Positions 53,346 through 63,412 of a DNA stretch of 64,000 bases are shown piece by piece; position 1 is the stretch's first letter, and each line of letters opens with the position of its first letter. The stretch spans positions 1,860,001 through 1,924,000 of the forward strand of contig NZ_JALEBG010000001.1 of assembly GCF_022758235.1 (NCBI RefSeq), in the 5' to 3' direction. Source of the stretch: Pontibacter liquoris. GTDB taxonomy: Bacteria; Bacteroidota; Bacteroidia; Cytophagales; Hymenobacteraceae. A program made the position numbers and the translations under genes. The notes below the pieces were generated by a model that was not told the DNA's origin, searched no databases, and worked only from the letters and a program-made list of their open reading frames with translations.

Positions 53346-54812
53346 TTATGCCTCTTTTGCCGGAATATGCTTGAGGGTTTCGAGCAGGAAACCCCAGTAT
53401 TTCTGCACAGAGCTGATCTGCACTTTCTCATCAGGCGAGTGCGCTCCGCGAATATTAGGGCCGAAAGAGATCATTTCCATGTCGGGGTAGTTGGCGCCAA
53501 GTATGCCGCATTCCAGGCCGGCATGGCAGGCGTTCACGTCGGGCTCGCTTTGGAACATGTCGCGGTATAGCTTGGTCATGATCTGCACAATAGCTGCCTC
53601 CGGCCGAGGCGTCCAGCCCGGGTATGAACCCGTCAGCTTTACCTCAGCACCGGCCAATTCCAGCGCACTCCGGATCGCAGTAGCCAGGTCCAGCTTCTCT
53701 GAATTTACAGCACTTCGTGTCAGGCACATGATGGTATAGCCGCCTTCCTGCACCAGCACCCGTGCCAGATTATTGCTGGTCTGTACCAGGTTCTCGATGT
53801 CGGGGCTGAGGCGGTAAATACCATTTGGGCAGGTATACAGCACGCGCAGCAACTTGTGCTGAAAGTCGGCCGGTAATACCATTGCGGGAACGGTTGTTGG
53901 TTCCAGCACCACTTCCAGTGCAGGGTCTGTGGTGGCGTATTCGGCCTTCAGCACCTGGGTTTGCTGCACTATCAAATTTTTAAATGCTTCTTCCTGGCCG
54001 GCAGCAACCGCTAGTATGGCAAAAGACTCCCGCGGAATAGCGTTGCGTAAGCCACCGCCATCCAGGGCGCTCACCTTTACAGCTGTTTCTTCGGTAGCCT
54101 GAAATAGCAACCGGTTCATGAGCTTGTTAGCATTGCCACGTCCCAGGTGAATGTCCATGCCGGAGTGGCCACCGGTTAAGCCTCTAACTGTTAGTTTGTA
54201 GCCTTTGCTGCCCGCCGGAGCCTGCTCGGGCGTATAGTGGCCGGTTGCGGTTACATCTATACCGCCGGCACACCCAATGGTCAACTCCCGGTCGTCTTCA
54301 GTGTCCAGGTTCAGCATAATGGGAGCGTCCAGCAAGCCGCCCTTCAGGTTCATGGCCCCGGTCATACCTGTTTCCTCATCTATGGTAAACAAGGCCTCCA
54401 GCGCAGGATGTGGGATATCGGTAGAAGAGAGCAAAGCCATAATGCTGGCCACCCCAATGCCATTATCGGCACCCAGGGTGGTGCCATCTGCTTTTACCCA
54501 ATCACCGTCCACATACATGCGGATGCCTTCGGTATTGAAATCAAAGGTGGTGCTTGCATTTTTCTGGTGCACCATATCCAGGTGGCTTTGCAGCGCTACC
54601 GTCTGGCGGTCTTCCATACCGGGTGTTGCCGGTTTTTTGATGATCACATTCCCCGTTTCATCAACCAATGTGGGCAGGCCCAACTGCTCGCCAAAGTTTC
54701 TGATGAACTGGATCACACGCTCTTCTTTCTTTGATGGCCTGGGAACGGCATTCAGGTCAGCAAAATGATTCCACATAGCCTTTGGTTCCAGGCTTCGTAT
54801 GTCAGTGCTCAT
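53346..54812 (-). CDS. pepD: Aminoacyl-histidine dipeptidase
   Basis: The 488-residue cytosolic dipeptidase belongs to the M20 family (PepD). The two-zinc site is seen as SHLDMVH (His), GADNGIG (Asp), IDEETG (Glu-Glu, the first being the base), LNLDTED (Asp) and a C-terminal His in GAHSPDE. It hydrolyses Xaa-His and other dipeptides. The length fits well. The gene is alone on the minus strand; the 257 bases upstream to the MscS gene hold one AAGTATA heptamer and no recognised promoter. Confidence 0.95.
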   Translation of the reverse strand: MSTDIRSLEPKAMWNHFADLNAVPRPSKKEERVIQFIRNFGEQLGLPTLVDETGNVIIKKPATPGMEDRQTVALQSHLDMVHQKNASTTFDFNTEGIRMYVDGDWVKADGTTLGADNGIGVASIMALLSSTDIPHPALEALFTIDEETGMTGAMNLKGGLLDAPIMLNLDTEDDRELTIGCAGGIDVTATGHYTPEQAPAGSKGYKLTVRGLTGGHSGMDIHLGRGNANKLMNRLLFQATEETAVKVSALDGGGLRNAIPRESFAILAVAAGQEEAFKNLIVQQTQVLKAEYATTDPALEVVLEPTTVPAMVLPADFQHKLLRVLYTCPNGIYRLSPDIENLVQTSNNLARVLVQEGGYTIMCLTRSAVNSEKLDLATAIRSALELAGAEVKLTGSYPGWTPRPEAAIVQIMTKLYRDMFQSEPDVNACHAGLECGILGANYPDMEMISFGPNIRGAHSPDEKVQISSVQKYWGFLLETLKHIPAKEA

Positions 54813-55069
54813 AGTTTGATGTTATGTTAGCAAGTATAAATTAGAGTATCTATGGCCGAGAAGAGACAAAACAGGCACTTTCTCCGCCTAAATACAGGGC
54901 TTAAAGTTACGGATTTATATGGCTTTTAGCGCACTGCAGATTCTTATTCCAGGTTAATAGGGATTCCATTTGCGAGCTGGCTGGCCGGTAAACTCGGGTG
55001 TAACAGTCAAAATCTGCCTGAGTGGCTATCTTTCGGATGCGGGCTTTCGTAAGTACGTTGAAAAACTTT

Positions 55070-55996
55070 ATGCAGCAGATTTATAGCTGGCTCGAAGAAA
55101 CAACAGGGATCAGCATCGCTTTTCAGGAACAGGTACTGCTCACGGCCCTCGTCCTGCTGGCGCTTTGGCTGCTGAGCAGGGCGCTGCTGCGCTTCATCTA
55201 CAAGCGCCAGCCCGATCTCCGAAAACAATACCAATGGCGCAAAACCACAAATTACATTACTACGGCAGTAGGCATTATGCTGCTGGCTAATATCTGGTTT
55301 AACGGGTTCCGCTCTATTGCTACTTTCCTGGGTTTGCTTTCCGCCGGCCTGGTAGTAGCCCTGCGCGAGCCCTTACTTAGTATGGCGGGCTGGTTATACC
55401 TGATCTGGAAACGCCCGTTTCACATCGGGGACCGCATCCAAATAGGAGACCATGTGGGGGATGTGATCGATATCCGGTTGTTCCAGTTTACGCTGAACGA
55501 AGTACGGGAATGGGTACAGGGAGATCAGCCGACCGGCCGGGTGGTTCATATACCTAACGGGCGCCTTTTTCTGGTAGCGCAGTCCAACTACAACTATGGC
55601 TTCCCTTATATCTGGCATGAAGTGCCCGTGCATCTGACCTTTGAAAGTAACTGGCAGAAGGCAAAAGGCATTTTGCTTGAATCCGCTGCCCGCAACTGTG
55701 AGAAGCTCTCGGAACAAACGATGTTGCAGGTGAAGAGGCGCTCTCAGCGGCACCTGATCTTTTTTGATGACCTGGACCCGAAGATCTATACTAAGGTAAT
55801 AGATAACGGCATTCAGCTTACGGTGCGCTACCTGAGCAGAATTGCCGGCAGAAGGAAAAGCGAGCACCAGATCTGGGAAGAAGTGCTGCCGCAGTTTTTA
55901 GCAGCACCGGATATACAGTTTGCCTATCCTACCACCCGTTTTTACCAGACGCCGCCCGGCACCCAATCGCCCATGTACCCGCAGGTTGGGGATTGA
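55070..55996 (+). CDS. MscS-family mechanosensitive channel
   Basis: From the ATG at 55070 the protein has 308 residues with three membrane helices (about 18-45, 62-85 and 90-125 of this form). The third contains GLLSAGLVVALREPL, the pore helix pattern, followed by the MscS beta domain (RPFHIGDRIQIGDHVGDV) and a C-terminal alpha-beta domain. It would release ions on osmotic down-shock. An ATG at 55037 and a GTG at 55022 are possible earlier starts that add a short polar lead. Confidence 0.9.
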   Translation: MQQIYSWLEETTGISIAFQEQVLLTALVLLALWLLSRALLRFIYKRQPDLRKQYQWRKTTNYITTAVGIMLLANIWFNGFRSIATFLGLLSAGLVVALREPLLSMAGWLYLIWKRPFHIGDRIQIGDHVGDVIDIRLFQFTLNEVREWVQGDQPTGRVVHIPNGRLFLVAQSNYNYGFPYIWHEVPVHLTFESNWQKAKGILLESAARNCEKLSEQTMLQVKRRSQRHLIFFDDLDPKIYTKVIDNGIQLTVRYLSRIAGRRKSEHQIWEEVLPQFLAAPDIQFAYPTTRFYQTPPGTQSPMYPQVGD

Positions 55997-56116
55997 AGTC
56001 CGGCAAACGAATGCCATCTCTTAACTCCTGCCCCGGTTATCACTTGTCATGAAACAGGTATTATACCTGGTCTTGATAGCGGGTAAAGTTGGAATTACAT
56101 TCAGCAAGTATGGCCC

Positions 56117-58432
56117 TTAAAAGGGGTAACCAATGGCAATATTCAGCGTCATGCCGGTTTCCCCCTTAAACGAAGGAGTGAAGTCGCTGAGCACGTTGCG
56201 TTCTCCTTTGGGTAAGTAGGGGACCTGCACCGGTATGCCCAGGTCAAATCGGATCACAAAGAATTCGATGTCCACGCGTACGCCAAAACCGGTTCCGATC
56301 GCCAGCTGATCCATTAAATTGCTGGCCTTGAAAGCAGCGCCAGGCTTCTCGGCTGTCTCACGGAGCAGCCAGATATTACCGGCATCCACAAACAGGGCTC
56401 CTTTAAAAAAGCCCGTGATAGGGAAGCGGTATTCCACGTTTGCTTCGAGCCGGATATCACCGGTTTGGTCAAAATAGGATGTCTGGATGCTATCCGGAAC
56501 ATTGTATGATCCAGGCCCGATACTGCGGGGCTGAAAGGCCCGGATGCTGTTGGGGCCGCCAATGGTAAACTGCTTGACATAGGGCATGGTGTTCGAATTG
56601 CCATACGCGAAACCCACTCCAGCTAAAAGGCGTGTAACAAGTTGGCTTTCTTTTCCGAAGTTGAAGTAGTACCTGAAATCGTTTTCAACCCGCGTGTACT
56701 GCGAATAAGCCTTGCCAAAGAGCGTGCGACCTACCGAATCGGTTGGGCTGGACTGCCCGGTCAGGCTTTGCAAAGCATTGATGGCATTTCCTGATAGATC
56801 GATATTGACATTGTTAAAGAACTGATGCGTGCGCTGCTCATAGATCTGCGTATTCCAGGTTAGGTTATACATGGTTCCGATGATGAATTGCTCCTCGAAG
56901 CTGCGCTGTAAAAACTCACTTGAATCGAGCAGCGCTTTAAATTTGTCGGACGTATTAGCCAGCTGCACAAACTGCAGGTTAATCGGCGTTACTTCGTGCG
57001 TGATTGTTGGCCTTGGACGCCAGTTGTAGCCATAGGTGGCATGAAAGGAATTTAACTGAAAAAAGTTAACCCTGTTCTGGTAATCGAACCCCAGGGTCAT
57101 GGTGGTATGCGGTGCAAACTGCGAGCGAAGGTTATGAATCTTGAAGGGCGCCACAAACCGCGGAAAGGTCAGGGCGGCTTCGGCACCAAGCTCCACTGAG
57201 TTCAGGCTGGTACCCGAATTTCCGCCAGACAAAAAGCTGCCCGTCAGGCTGAGGGTTAGCAATTCTGAACCTTTCAGGGCATTCCGGTTCCGGAACGAGG
57301 CCGTGATACCCGGGCCGGCAAAGCCGTTTGTCTTGGATACGCCCTGTGCTTCGGCCTGCAGCGATTTCTTAAACGATTGTGTCAGGTATATATGGGCATC
57401 AAGCTTATCGGGGTTGAGCGTATCCACATCGTAATCAATGTTGGCATACTTGAAAGCACTCAGGCCCATCAGGCGCTGCAGCGAAAGCAACTGCTCCTGC
57501 CGCGAATAGAGGCTGTCTTTTTCAAGAAAGATATTCGGCATCAGCCGCTTGGCCTTGATGTAATTCTCATTCGGGATATAATCGTAGCCTTTAAAATGGA
57601 TGGTGTCGTTTGCATACAGGCTGTCGGCCAGCGAATAACCCGTAAACACATAAATATCATCCATGGTATAAGGATGTAAAGCCGCGGCGGGAGCGGTCTT
57701 TTTCAGGCGCAGCAGCACGTCCAGCTGATGGTTACCCACCGTAGAATCTACCTGGAAGATCATCAGGTCGGGGCTGAAGTTAAAATAACCTTTGTTTTTG
57801 AGGAGGTCATCAATGCGCTCGCGCTCAGCCGTTAAGGTCTGCAGGTTATAAATATCGCCAACTTTCAGCAGGGAGCCGTCTTGTGTTTTCCGGATCGCTG
57901 TCGCTGCCTGCACAGAGTCTGTGGCAGGAAACTCGATGCGCCGGATGCGGTAAGGCTCTCCGACATTGACATGCCAGTTCACGGCCATTTTCTTCGTCGC
58001 CACGGTATCGAAGGTACTCGCTACCGCTTTGTTAAAGTATCCATTATTGTCCAGTCTCCCCCGCATGATGCTGTTGACGGTACCGGTATCGAGTTGCGAG
58101 AGCAGCACCGGCGGCTCGCCCATTTTGGTCTGTACCCAATGCTTGATCCCTTTTTCTTTTTCTGTATAAAAGGCGTTATATATCCATAATTTAAACGGAA
58201 TACCCAGCAGCTTCGCATTCGGTTTTGGCCGCACCACCCCGTCAAGGTCGGTGCTTAATTTGCTAATTTCATCTTTCGACGTATTGCCGTCCACCTTCAC
58301 CTCATACTTCCAGAATAGGGCCTCGCCTTCGGGTACATGTTTGGTACTGCTGCAGGCGCTGAGCAGCCCCAGCAGGCAAAGCAAGAAGAGCGCGTGGCGT
58401 AACGGGAAGTGGCGCACGTGTATGAATTTCAT
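56117..58432 (-). CDS. tamL: TamL, lipoprotein member of the BamA/TamA family
   Basis: The 771-residue outer membrane protein has a lipoprotein signal (LLGLLSAC), which distinguishes Bacteroidota TamL from TamA. POTRA-like domains occupy the first 300 residues (for example GEPYRIRRIEFPATDSV), then a 16-strand barrel with the conserved loop GGPNSIRAFQPRSIGPG (the RGF-like insertion motif) and a final Phe. With TamB it moves lipids or proteins to the outer membrane. It starts 9 bases after tamB. Confidence 0.93.
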   Translation of the reverse strand: MKFIHVRHFPLRHALFLLCLLGLLSACSSTKHVPEGEALFWKYEVKVDGNTSKDEISKLSTDLDGVVRPKPNAKLLGIPFKLWIYNAFYTEKEKGIKHWVQTKMGEPPVLLSQLDTGTVNSIMRGRLDNNGYFNKAVASTFDTVATKKMAVNWHVNVGEPYRIRRIEFPATDSVQAATAIRKTQDGSLLKVGDIYNLQTLTAERERIDDLLKNKGYFNFSPDLMIFQVDSTVGNHQLDVLLRLKKTAPAAALHPYTMDDIYVFTGYSLADSLYANDTIHFKGYDYIPNENYIKAKRLMPNIFLEKDSLYSRQEQLLSLQRLMGLSAFKYANIDYDVDTLNPDKLDAHIYLTQSFKKSLQAEAQGVSKTNGFAGPGITASFRNRNALKGSELLTLSLTGSFLSGGNSGTSLNSVELGAEAALTFPRFVAPFKIHNLRSQFAPHTTMTLGFDYQNRVNFFQLNSFHATYGYNWRPRPTITHEVTPINLQFVQLANTSDKFKALLDSSEFLQRSFEEQFIIGTMYNLTWNTQIYEQRTHQFFNNVNIDLSGNAINALQSLTGQSSPTDSVGRTLFGKAYSQYTRVENDFRYYFNFGKESQLVTRLLAGVGFAYGNSNTMPYVKQFTIGGPNSIRAFQPRSIGPGSYNVPDSIQTSYFDQTGDIRLEANVEYRFPITGFFKGALFVDAGNIWLLRETAEKPGAAFKASNLMDQLAIGTGFGVRVDIEFFVIRFDLGIPVQVPYLPKGERNVLSDFTPSFKGETGMTLNIAIGYPF

Positions 58433-58441
58433 AGTTCTAGA

Positions 58442-61400
58442 TTAGTTGGTGCCTGCGGGGCTGTTCTTTTTCTGCTTTTCCTCCGCCTTGGCCAGGTTCT
58501 TTTCTGCGCTGCTAAACAGCTCGGAGAAATTATTGTAATCGCGCACAAAGATCAGGGCGACACCAGTGGTGAGCACGTCGCCGCCATCCAGTATGCCGCC
58601 ATACTCATTCTGGCGGAAAGCTTTTACGCGCAGTTTGCCGGATGGCGTAATACTATACTCCACGGATATATCGTTGCCAAAACCGCCTAAAGAACTTTGC
58701 TGGCTGTTATTCCCTTCCAGGCCTATATCCCCTCCAACCCGGATCGTCAGGCGGTCGTTAAGGAACTGGTGACGCAAGGCCACGTTCAGGTCTGTTTGCC
58801 CCTGGGCCGTGCCTGAAGAGTAATCTTCGTAGGAATTAACGCCCAGTTCCAGGCCTATGCCGCCCAGGTATTTGCCCGTGAGATTATTCAGCTGATCCGA
58901 CATCACCTGGCTGAGGCTGTTTCGGGCAGTAGCCTGTAAACCGCCACCAGAGCTTTGCAGCGGGTCTGGCGCCATAAACCGGCCTAATACCAGCAAGGCA
59001 AACACCTGCTTGTTCATGTCCGATTCGTTTTGCCGCAGGTTATCCAGCTGGGGTTCTATCTGGCTGCGCAAGGCACCGCCAGCGTCTTCATCCAACCGGA
59101 TATCAAAGCTGATAGTGGGCTTCATGAGTTGGCCGCTCAGGTTCACCAGCACCTCGAATGGCTGTTGGTTTCGGAATACATCCGGAATGGGGCCGGCAGT
59201 TTCGTTTGCGATTAGCTCACGTGGGGCCGTTTTAATGTTGTAAACGGCTGTTATCTGCATGTCGGCCTGGAAAGGATCGCCCGACCAGGCAATGTAGCTG
59301 CCCTTGGTTAACTGCAGTTCGCGTTGTGCCAGGTCATAGAACGACATATCGTATTTACCCTCTGTCACTTCGTAGCGGCCCGACAGGTTGATCTCGCCGG
59401 TAGGCGTGATGCCGGTAACAATGGTGCCGTTTCCTTTCACATTCAGATGGTCGCCGGTGAGCGGGTCGATCACGATCGTCACAGGGGTCGCATCCGTCAC
59501 CGTGATCGTTGCCTCCACATCCATACCGGTCAGCGAGTTCGTGTCAGCTGAATCTAGCCGGGCCATGGCGGTAGTATCGCTCAGGTCCACAAATTCGACT
59601 ATGCCTTCGCGGCTGGTGGCAGTCGCCTGATCGGCCGGAATCACCGAGGTGATATCAGAGCCATCCAGTACCGTTACATTAGCGCGCACCACCGGCAAGT
59701 CTATATTGCCTTTGATGGTGGCATCGGAATCTATCCAAAGCGTGCCATAGTATAGCGCATTGTCGTTGGCATCCGAGTTCATGGCCAGGAAGCGGTCAGT
59801 ATTAGCTTTCAGGTCAAACTGGTAATCTACGTAATCTTTCGTCAGCACATTGCCATTGATCACCAGGTCATTGCCGGTTGAGTCGGTGAGGGTGAAGTCA
59901 GGGAAGTTGATACCTTGCTCGTTAAAAACCAGTCGTTCGTTTTCCAGTGTAAACAAGGAGTTAAGCATACTGACATTAAACTGAGCACGATCAAAGTTTA
60001 ACTCGCCCAGTATAGTAGGATCATCGAGCGTACCGGTTATATGCAACCTGCCCTTGGCACTACCCGCCATGTCTTCTACCATACCCTGCGTAAAGCCCTG
60101 CAGCGAAGCCATGTTCAGGTTCGGTATGGTCGCATCGAAATTGAGGAGGCTGGCGTTGGGCTGCGCCTCATAAAAGCCATTCACCAGGACCTGGTTGCCG
60201 TTGCCCGTCAGGGAAGCATCCACGTTGTAGCGGTTGGTACCCTGGCTCTGGGCTTTCAGGGCAATATCACCTACTGGCACTCCCTGGAAAGCAAATTTGC
60301 TCACGCTAATATCAGATACAAAGCTCATGGTGCCTGCCATCAGGTTGTTGATGGTAGCGGAGCCGTTAATAGTGCCCGCCACCAGGCTATCATTCCGCTG
60401 GAAAGACTCCATCAGGTAGCCGATCTCGAAGTTATTGAATTTAACATTCAGCGGGGCATTAGGCGCTACAGGTCCTGTGCTGTTGAGGGCTATGTAACTG
60501 TTGCCCATCTGCAGCTGAATATTATGCGCATACAAGAAATCAGTATTAAACTGCAGGTAGTTGTCCGGCGAGACAGTCCACTTGTCATAATTGACCACCA
60601 ACTGCTCCGGGTTAAAGGAGAAGCGGTAGCCACGGCCTAAACTATTGAGCAAGCCACCCACCACAAAGCGTTCTTTCCCGTCTTTCTCGGCTATGGCCAG
60701 TTTAGTGGTCAGGTCATTGTCGCGGGCTGCGCCAGTCAAGAATACATTATTCACGTTCAGGGAAGACGATAAAAGCTGCGCCAGCGTGATGTTATAATTC
60801 AGCGCATTGCGGTCGCCGCGTACCTGCAGGCCCAGGTCCTTTAAAGTATAACCGGTATAAGCAATAGTATTCACTGTGCCATCCAGCTGCAGCGTCTGGT
60901 TATCGCCGTTATAGCTCGCCGTGATCGGGTTTGCAGCCGACAGTTTTTCCAGGCCCGGCACAAAGGCCAGCAGCAGATCGGTTTTTTTGAGTTGCAGCTG
61001 CACTTTAAAATCATCCAGGCTCAGGTCGGCCGGATAGGGGGGATCAGGTTGCAGGTCCAGGTAATTTGAAAAATGCTTTTGCAGGGCAGTCGGGAGGGTT
61101 GCCAGCGTATTGGCAAACTGCATATCGGCATCCATCAAATCCGATTGCAGTTTGATCGTGGCTTCCCTGCCATTCTGCTGCAAGGTCATATCCAGCGAAT
61201 CCAGCGGGTATACTTTCTTATTATGCGTTACCACCAGTTGCTGCGCCAGCAGCCTGCCGCTGATGGTACTGGCCTCGGCTCCGGTAAAGCGCCCCTGCAT
61301 TTGGCCCTGTATACTGAGCGGCTCTGTGTAGAGGTTCAGCGCCATCAAGTTGGCTTTGTCCAGGTCCAGGTCAAAGTTATAGGCGGGCTGCTTGCTGTTG

Positions 61401-63412
61401 CGCATGTTAAAGTCGCCTTTCAGGTCAAGTGCCAGGTTCTGGTCTTTGGCAGTGGCTGCTACGGTATACAGGTTGCGGTTGATGGTGGCATTTACAGCCA
61501 GGTTGTTGTAAGTATACTTGTTATACTCCAATTTATTAACAGCGGCGTTTACCTGTGCCTGCATGGATTCCGGAGTCAGGCCGGTACCTTTGGCCGTGGC
61601 ATCCAGGGCAATCACCCCAACGCCTAGGCTGTCAGTCAAGAGCTGGCTCATGTTAAAGCCATCGGTGCTGAGATGGGCTGTAAACGGCTCGGCACCTGCC
61701 GGGCCTGTTGCCATATCAATCACGGCCTTTGCATTGCCAAATGAGCTTTTCAGGTTGGCATTGGCGTCAAAGTTGGTGAGGCTGCCTTTGTAAGTGCCGG
61801 TCATACTTACCTGGTTTGGTATCCGGATATTGGACGGGATTGTGCCTGCCGGCGCTAGGGCTTTGATATCGGTGCGCGTCGTAGCAAAGCGGTTAATGCG
61901 CAAATTCATGTACAAGTGATCCGGGTCCATCACGTTCTGCAGGTTGCCAGTTACATCTACCCGGGTGCCGTTCAGGCCTGAAAGCTGAAACTTACTTACC
62001 TGCAGGTCATTCAGGCTGCCATCCACTTTGCCATCCAGCTGCAGCGTAGCCCCGGCTATACTTTTAAAGGATGGGTTCTGCGCCAGGTCCGGTGCCAGAT
62101 ACTGCACATCTTTCATGCCGATGCGGCTGTTCTGGATATCCAAATCTACCTTTATCAATTCAGGATTGTCCGTCAGGGCATCAAGCGAGGGGTAGCGCAT
62201 GGCCAGATGGCGCTGCAGGTGGCTGTTGCCGGTTTGCAGGTCCAGGTTGGCTAGTTCGGTATGGGTAGTGTCGAAGGTGATCTCTGATTTGAAATTCTTT
62301 ACCTCGAACCCACTTTTTTCCTGCAGTGCCAGCTGGTTCAGGTTCAGGGTTGTGCGGCCCAGGCTATAGTAGAGGTCCTCGGCATCGAGCACAACGTTTT
62401 TAAACAGCAGGTGATCGTAGTCCATGCCACGTGAAAGGGCAGGAGCATTAAAGTTATCGAATTTAACATCCAGGCCCGTCACATCCACGCCATTGAGCGT
62501 GAGCACCCAATTCATGGGCTGGCTACTCGTTTTCTGGACAGCCGAATCGATTTCCTGTACAGTTTTTACAGGATTTACGGCAAGCGAATCGGTATCTTTA
62601 TACTTGTCCTGCACATATACCACATCGGCGTTGTGCAGCTCGAACTTATCGAGGTCGATGCGGGCGTTCTTCAGATCTATTTTTTTAGCCAGCAACTCCG
62701 ACTTGCCCACGGCCAGTTTGATGCTCTGTTCTGCCGGGCGGCTGTTATAGTTGAGTTTTACATTTTCCAGGGCAACCCGGTTCAGGCCGAAGTCCATTTC
62801 CAGCGGCTCCGTTCCGGCTGTATCAGGAGGGGGAAGCTTGGTCTGGATGTAGGTGAAGGCCGTGTTCTTCAGTTCCACTTCATCTACCAGGTACTTCTGC
62901 GCATCCAGGTCCAGCTCTTCCATGGTTGTAAGCAGGTGCCCTACGCGCCCTTTGATCCAGTTGCCGCCCGCTTCGTCACGGAAATTGACATACACATCAT
63001 CCAGGTTGATTCTGTCCAGGTTGAAGCTCATAGACGAAGCCGTATCCGCTGGCTGCGCTTCCGTGGTATCGGTGGCGAACGCCTCCATGATAAAATCATA
63101 ATTCGTCGAGCTGTCAGGTTTAATGTGCAGGTTCAGGGTGGCATGCTCAAGCGATACCTTGGCAATATCTACGTTTCCTTTGATGAGGCCCAGGATCTTC
63201 ATGTCCACGCCCAGGCGCTGGCTGTACCAGAGGGTGTCCTGCTGCTGATCTTCGACATACACGTTTTTAAGCACAAGCGCATTGCGCCAGTCCGTGGTAA
63301 AGCCGCCGATCTCGACTTTGGTTTTCAGGGTGTCCGAGAGGTAGGAAGCTCCTTTTTGTGCAACAAAATTTTGCACCGGCTGGAACTGCAGGGCTACTAC
63401 TACCAGTACCAC
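58442..63412 (-). CDS. tamB: TamB, translocation and assembly module
   Basis: This very long protein (1656 residues from a GTG at 63412) has the repetitive beta-helix sequence of TamB, with the DUF490/TamB domain over the last 400 residues (GEINLSGRYEVTEGKYDMSF, PFEVLVNLSGQLMKPTISFDI, ALLVLGRFMAPDP). It should span the periplasm and bring lipids to the outer membrane with TamL. The start is a problem: the GTG falls inside the membrane helix. The same frame remains open to 63523 and reads a basic segment and the rest of the helix, but has no ATG, GTG or TTG there. Confidence 0.9.
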   Translation of the reverse strand: MVLVVVALQFQPVQNFVAQKGASYLSDTLKTKVEIGGFTTDWRNALVLKNVYVEDQQQDTLWYSQRLGVDMKILGLIKGNVDIAKVSLEHATLNLHIKPDSSTNYDFIMEAFATDTTEAQPADTASSMSFNLDRINLDDVYVNFRDEAGGNWIKGRVGHLLTTMEELDLDAQKYLVDEVELKNTAFTYIQTKLPPPDTAGTEPLEMDFGLNRVALENVKLNYNSRPAEQSIKLAVGKSELLAKKIDLKNARIDLDKFELHNADVVYVQDKYKDTDSLAVNPVKTVQEIDSAVQKTSSQPMNWVLTLNGVDVTGLDVKFDNFNAPALSRGMDYDHLLFKNVVLDAEDLYYSLGRTTLNLNQLALQEKSGFEVKNFKSEITFDTTHTELANLDLQTGNSHLQRHLAMRYPSLDALTDNPELIKVDLDIQNSRIGMKDVQYLAPDLAQNPSFKSIAGATLQLDGKVDGSLNDLQVSKFQLSGLNGTRVDVTGNLQNVMDPDHLYMNLRINRFATTRTDIKALAPAGTIPSNIRIPNQVSMTGTYKGSLTNFDANANLKSSFGNAKAVIDMATGPAGAEPFTAHLSTDGFNMSQLLTDSLGVGVIALDATAKGTGLTPESMQAQVNAAVNKLEYNKYTYNNLAVNATINRNLYTVAATAKDQNLALDLKGDFNMRNSKQPAYNFDLDLDKANLMALNLYTEPLSIQGQMQGRFTGAEASTISGRLLAQQLVVTHNKKVYPLDSLDMTLQQNGREATIKLQSDLMDADMQFANTLATLPTALQKHFSNYLDLQPDPPYPADLSLDDFKVQLQLKKTDLLLAFVPGLEKLSAANPITASYNGDNQTLQLDGTVNTIAYTGYTLKDLGLQVRGDRNALNYNITLAQLLSSSLNVNNVFLTGAARDNDLTTKLAIAEKDGKERFVVGGLLNSLGRGYRFSFNPEQLVVNYDKWTVSPDNYLQFNTDFLYAHNIQLQMGNSYIALNSTGPVAPNAPLNVKFNNFEIGYLMESFQRNDSLVAGTINGSATINNLMAGTMSFVSDISVSKFAFQGVPVGDIALKAQSQGTNRYNVDASLTGNGNQVLVNGFYEAQPNASLLNFDATIPNLNMASLQGFTQGMVEDMAGSAKGRLHITGTLDDPTILGELNFDRAQFNVSMLNSLFTLENERLVFNEQGINFPDFTLTDSTGNDLVINGNVLTKDYVDYQFDLKANTDRFLAMNSDANDNALYYGTLWIDSDATIKGNIDLPVVRANVTVLDGSDITSVIPADQATATSREGIVEFVDLSDTTAMARLDSADTNSLTGMDVEATITVTDATPVTIVIDPLTGDHLNVKGNGTIVTGITPTGEINLSGRYEVTEGKYDMSFYDLAQRELQLTKGSYIAWSGDPFQADMQITAVYNIKTAPRELIANETAGPIPDVFRNQQPFEVLVNLSGQLMKPTISFDIRLDEDAGGALRSQIEPQLDNLRQNESDMNKQVFALLVLGRFMAPDPLQSSGGGLQATARNSLSQVMSDQLNNLTGKYLGGIGLELGVNSYEDYSSGTAQGQTDLNVALRHQFLNDRLTIRVGGDIGLEGNNSQQSSLGGFGNDISVEYSITPSGKLRVKAFRQNEYGGILDGGDVLTTGVALIFVRDYNNFSELFSSAEKNLAKAEEKQKKNSPAGTN

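Noticed and set aside
56055..56069. Small palindrome CAGGTA-TTA-TACCTG between the MscS and tamL genes
   Set aside because: Stem of only six bases, no T-run, and no sign of a regulator nearby.
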